From Schleiferiaceae bacterium (lineage in GTDB: Bacteria > Bacteroidota > Bacteroidia > Flavobacteriales > Schleiferiaceae), in the NCBI GenBank assembly GCA_023260615.1, contig JALQUY010000079.1:1-7776 (forward strand): a DNA stretch of 7,776 bases, given 5' to 3'. How positions within the stretch are numbered: the stretch's first letter is position 1; each line of letters starts with the position of its first letter. The translations under genes and the position numbers were made by a program. The notes below the pieces were generated by a model. It ran no database searches and was not told the origin of the DNA. It saw only the letters and a list, made by a program, of their open reading frames with translations. Below are positions 6,556 to 7,776 of this stretch, in pieces.

Positions 6556-7572
6556 ATGAAGCAATTCTGTTCAAAATTACTACTCCTAGGCGGGATGGGC
6601 GCAGCGTTGAGCAGCTGCCAACCCGAACCTTGGGACATTCCTCCCGTAGCATCGGAAGCCCTTGAATTTGTGGCCTTTGCAGATTCTGTTTTGCCTTTAG
6701 ATTCGGCCGCTTTGCTGCCAGTGTTGGAGCATTTGGCCCCCAAGTACCCCGAACTTTTTATTCCAAGTGTGGAAGGTGGCGACTGGCGCGACGATCTCCT
6801 GCCCTACCTGACGGACCCGGAAGTAAAAGCGCTGTACCAGGATGTTCGGACTGTGCAGGCGGAGGAACCCGCACTCCAGAATAAAGCCCTACTCAACGCC
6901 GTTCAAGCCGGTTTTAACCGCTACTATGCGCACATGGGCAGCGCTTCCGTGTATCCGTCCAAACGTTTGTACACCTATGTGAGCCGCAACGAAGAGCCCA
7001 TGGTGCTCCTCGCGCCCGGGGCCATTTTCCTGCCGTTAGACCGCTACCTAGGTGCAGATCACCCCGCGTACGCCCAAGAAAGCGCGTACCTGGTCCAACA
7101 GCACCAGCCCCACAATGCTCCCGTCGAAATTTTCAAGGCCATCGCCTCCTGGCATTATCCCGAAGGACTGGCCAGTGACTACAGCTTGTTGAGCGCTATG
7201 CTTTCCGAGGCCAAAACCATTCTCTTTGTTCAAGCCACTTTGGGCGATGAAGCCGCGGTCCGTGCCCTGGGCTACTCCTCCGGCGATCAGGCCTTTATGG
7301 AAGAAAACGAAGCCGACCTGTGGGGCCTCTTTGTGAGCCAGCGCTGGCTCTTCGACGATGAAGTAGACCTCAAGCGCAAACTCATTTTACCGGCCCCCTT
7401 TAGCAAATTTGGCACCCCCAAAGACCGCGAAATTCCCGGTAAGGCGGGCGTTTGGTTCGGCTGGCAAATCTTACAATCCTACTGGCGCGCGCATCCAGAA
7501 GTCAGCCTGCGTGAAATCATGGCTGCGGAAAGTGCCCAAACTCTTTTTCAACAATCGGGGTACCGCCCCTAA
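6556..7572 (+). CDS. gldB: GldB, gliding motility lipoprotein
   Basis: GldB is a cell-envelope lipoprotein required for gliding in Flavobacterium johnsoniae; its biochemical role is not known. From the ATG at 6556 the protein has 338 residues. MKQFCSKLLLLGG begins a lipoprotein signal with lipobox L18-S19-S20-C21, so C21 should be lipidated. Family-like blocks are LPLDRYLGADHPAY (159-172), GYSSGDQAFMEENE (239-252), LPAPFSKFGTPKDREIPGKAG (278-298) with GWQI just after, and the C-terminal QQSGYRP. The frame is open to an ATG at 6469, but those 29 extra residues lack signal character and lie antisense to nadE, so they are rejected. The residues after the Cys (QPEPWD) are only mildly acidic, so I cannot say whether it stays periplasmic or is surface-exposed. 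gldC follows 10 nt later, as in other Flavobacteriia, and likely shares its transcript. Confidence 0.92.
   Translation: MKQFCSKLLLLGGMGAALSSCQPEPWDIPPVASEALEFVAFADSVLPLDSAALLPVLEHLAPKYPELFIPSVEGGDWRDDLLPYLTDPEVKALYQDVRTVQAEEPALQNKALLNAVQAGFNRYYAHMGSASVYPSKRLYTYVSRNEEPMVLLAPGAIFLPLDRYLGADHPAYAQESAYLVQQHQPHNAPVEIFKAIASWHYPEGLASDYSLLSAMLSEAKTILFVQATLGDEAAVRALGYSSGDQAFMEENEADLWGLFVSQRWLFDDEVDLKRKLILPAPFSKFGTPKDREIPGKAGVWFGWQILQSYWRAHPEVSLREIMAAESAQTLFQQSGYRP
6572..6579 (-). promoter_or_regulatory. Bacteroidota -7 box (TAATTTTG) for nadE
   Basis: On the minus strand these bases read TAATTTTG, a full TAnnTTTG match. It ends 43 nt before the nadE start codon, giving a leader of about 38 nt. It lies within the signal-peptide codons of gldB, so the nadE and gldB transcripts would overlap slightly at their 5' ends. 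No TTG is visible near -33, and its place inside a coding region means chance cannot be excluded. Confidence 0.4.
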
Positions 7573-7579
7573 ACCTTTG
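7572..7579 (+). promoter_or_regulatory. Weak -7-like box (AACCTTTG) before gldC
   Basis: AACCTTTG matches TAnnTTTG except for the first base. It overlaps the last base of the gldB stop and lies 3 nt (CAC) before the gldC ATG. If used it would start transcription at or next to the start codon. It may instead be a translation-related or chance sequence. Confidence 0.25.
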
Positions 7580-7582
7580 CAC

Positions 7583-7776
7583 ATGGAATCTACCATCACG
7601 CTCAACATTTCTTTGGACGACAACCGCGTACCCGAATCCATTTCGTGGGCCGCTCCCGAAGGCGGTGTGGACCAAGCCGTGGCGGATGCCTTTATGCTCA
7701 CCGTTTGGGACGGCAAAGGGAAAGAAGCGCTCCGAATCGACCTCTGGACCAAGGACATGCTGGTAGACGACATGAA
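7583..7776 (+). CDS. gldC: GldC, gliding motility protein (3'-truncated)
   Basis: gldC lies directly after gldB in flavobacteria; the product is a small protein of about 110 residues linked to gliding, with no known biochemical activity. Only 64 complete codons are in the window and the frame stays open to the end. Recognisable family features are LDDNRVPE (11-18) followed by SWAAPEGG (21-28), then FMLTVWDGK (37-45) and LRIDLWTKDM (50-59). There is no signal peptide, so it is probably cytoplasmic. The ATG at 7583 is 10 nt after the gldB stop and gives the expected N-terminus; no Shine-Dalgarno sequence is present. The identification relies on remembered family sequence and on the gldB neighbour. 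Confidence 0.9.
   Translation, partial: MESTITLNISLDDNRVPESISWAAPEGGVDQAVADAFMLTVWDGKGKEALRIDLWTKDMLVDDM

Noticed and set aside
6529..6564. 12-codon upstream extension of nadE
   Set aside because: The residues (MLHCRSKSTPHR) resemble no NadE start and would overlap the gldB start codon; MNESAV is the better N-terminus.
7471..7773. 100-codon minus-strand frame across the end of gldB and gldC
   Set aside because: It is antisense to two recognised genes and carries no recognisable motif.

Overview
The window reads as an ordinary chromosomal stretch of a gliding or T9SS-bearing member of the Bacteroidota, most likely of the order Flavobacteriales. This rests on gldN at the left edge, gldB and gldC at the right edge, a PafA-type alkaline phosphatase, a DUF983 protein, Bacteroidota-type TAnnTTTG promoter boxes, and a lack of Shine-Dalgarno sequences in front of the genes. 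The base composition is moderately GC-rich by eye, which would be high for a typical Flavobacterium and suggests a different family in the order; that placement is a guess.

Layout, left to right: the 3' two-thirds of gldN (+); a strong rho-independent terminator; a DAO-fold FAD-dependent oxidoreductase (+) starting 9 nt after the terminator's T-run; a DUF983 zinc-ribbon membrane protein (-) whose 3' end overlaps the oxidoreductase gene by 53 bp; an 82-bp divergent promoter region; an ABC-F ATPase (+); 10 nt later a secreted alkaline phosphatase of the PafA type (+); ammonia-dependent NAD synthetase nadE (-), convergent with pafA and 3 nt from it; then gldB (+), divergent from nadE, and 10 nt after gldB the start of gldC (+), cut by the window edge. 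Coding density is very high: no gene-free stretch exceeds about 80 bp. I see no tRNA, rRNA, CRISPR array, insertion sequence, phage gene or other sign of a mobile island.

How the genes relate: GldN is part of the periplasmic ring of the type IX secretion and gliding machinery, and GldB is a lipoprotein needed for gliding, with gldC as its usual neighbour. Two separately described gliding loci therefore lie about 6 kb apart here. The genes between them are mainly housekeeping (NAD synthesis, a ribosome-associated ATPase, phosphate scavenging) or poorly characterised (DAO-fold oxidoreductase, DUF983).

I did not find a previously undescribed system. The most interesting signals are regulatory. 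Identical TACTTTTG boxes lie exactly 8 nt before the start codons of the ABC-F gene and gldB, with weaker variants directly before pafA and gldC, which suggests leaderless or near-leaderless mRNAs. The nadE/gldB promoters appear to overlap, each lying close to or inside the opposite gene. A terminator hairpin sits almost against the start codon of the oxidoreductase.
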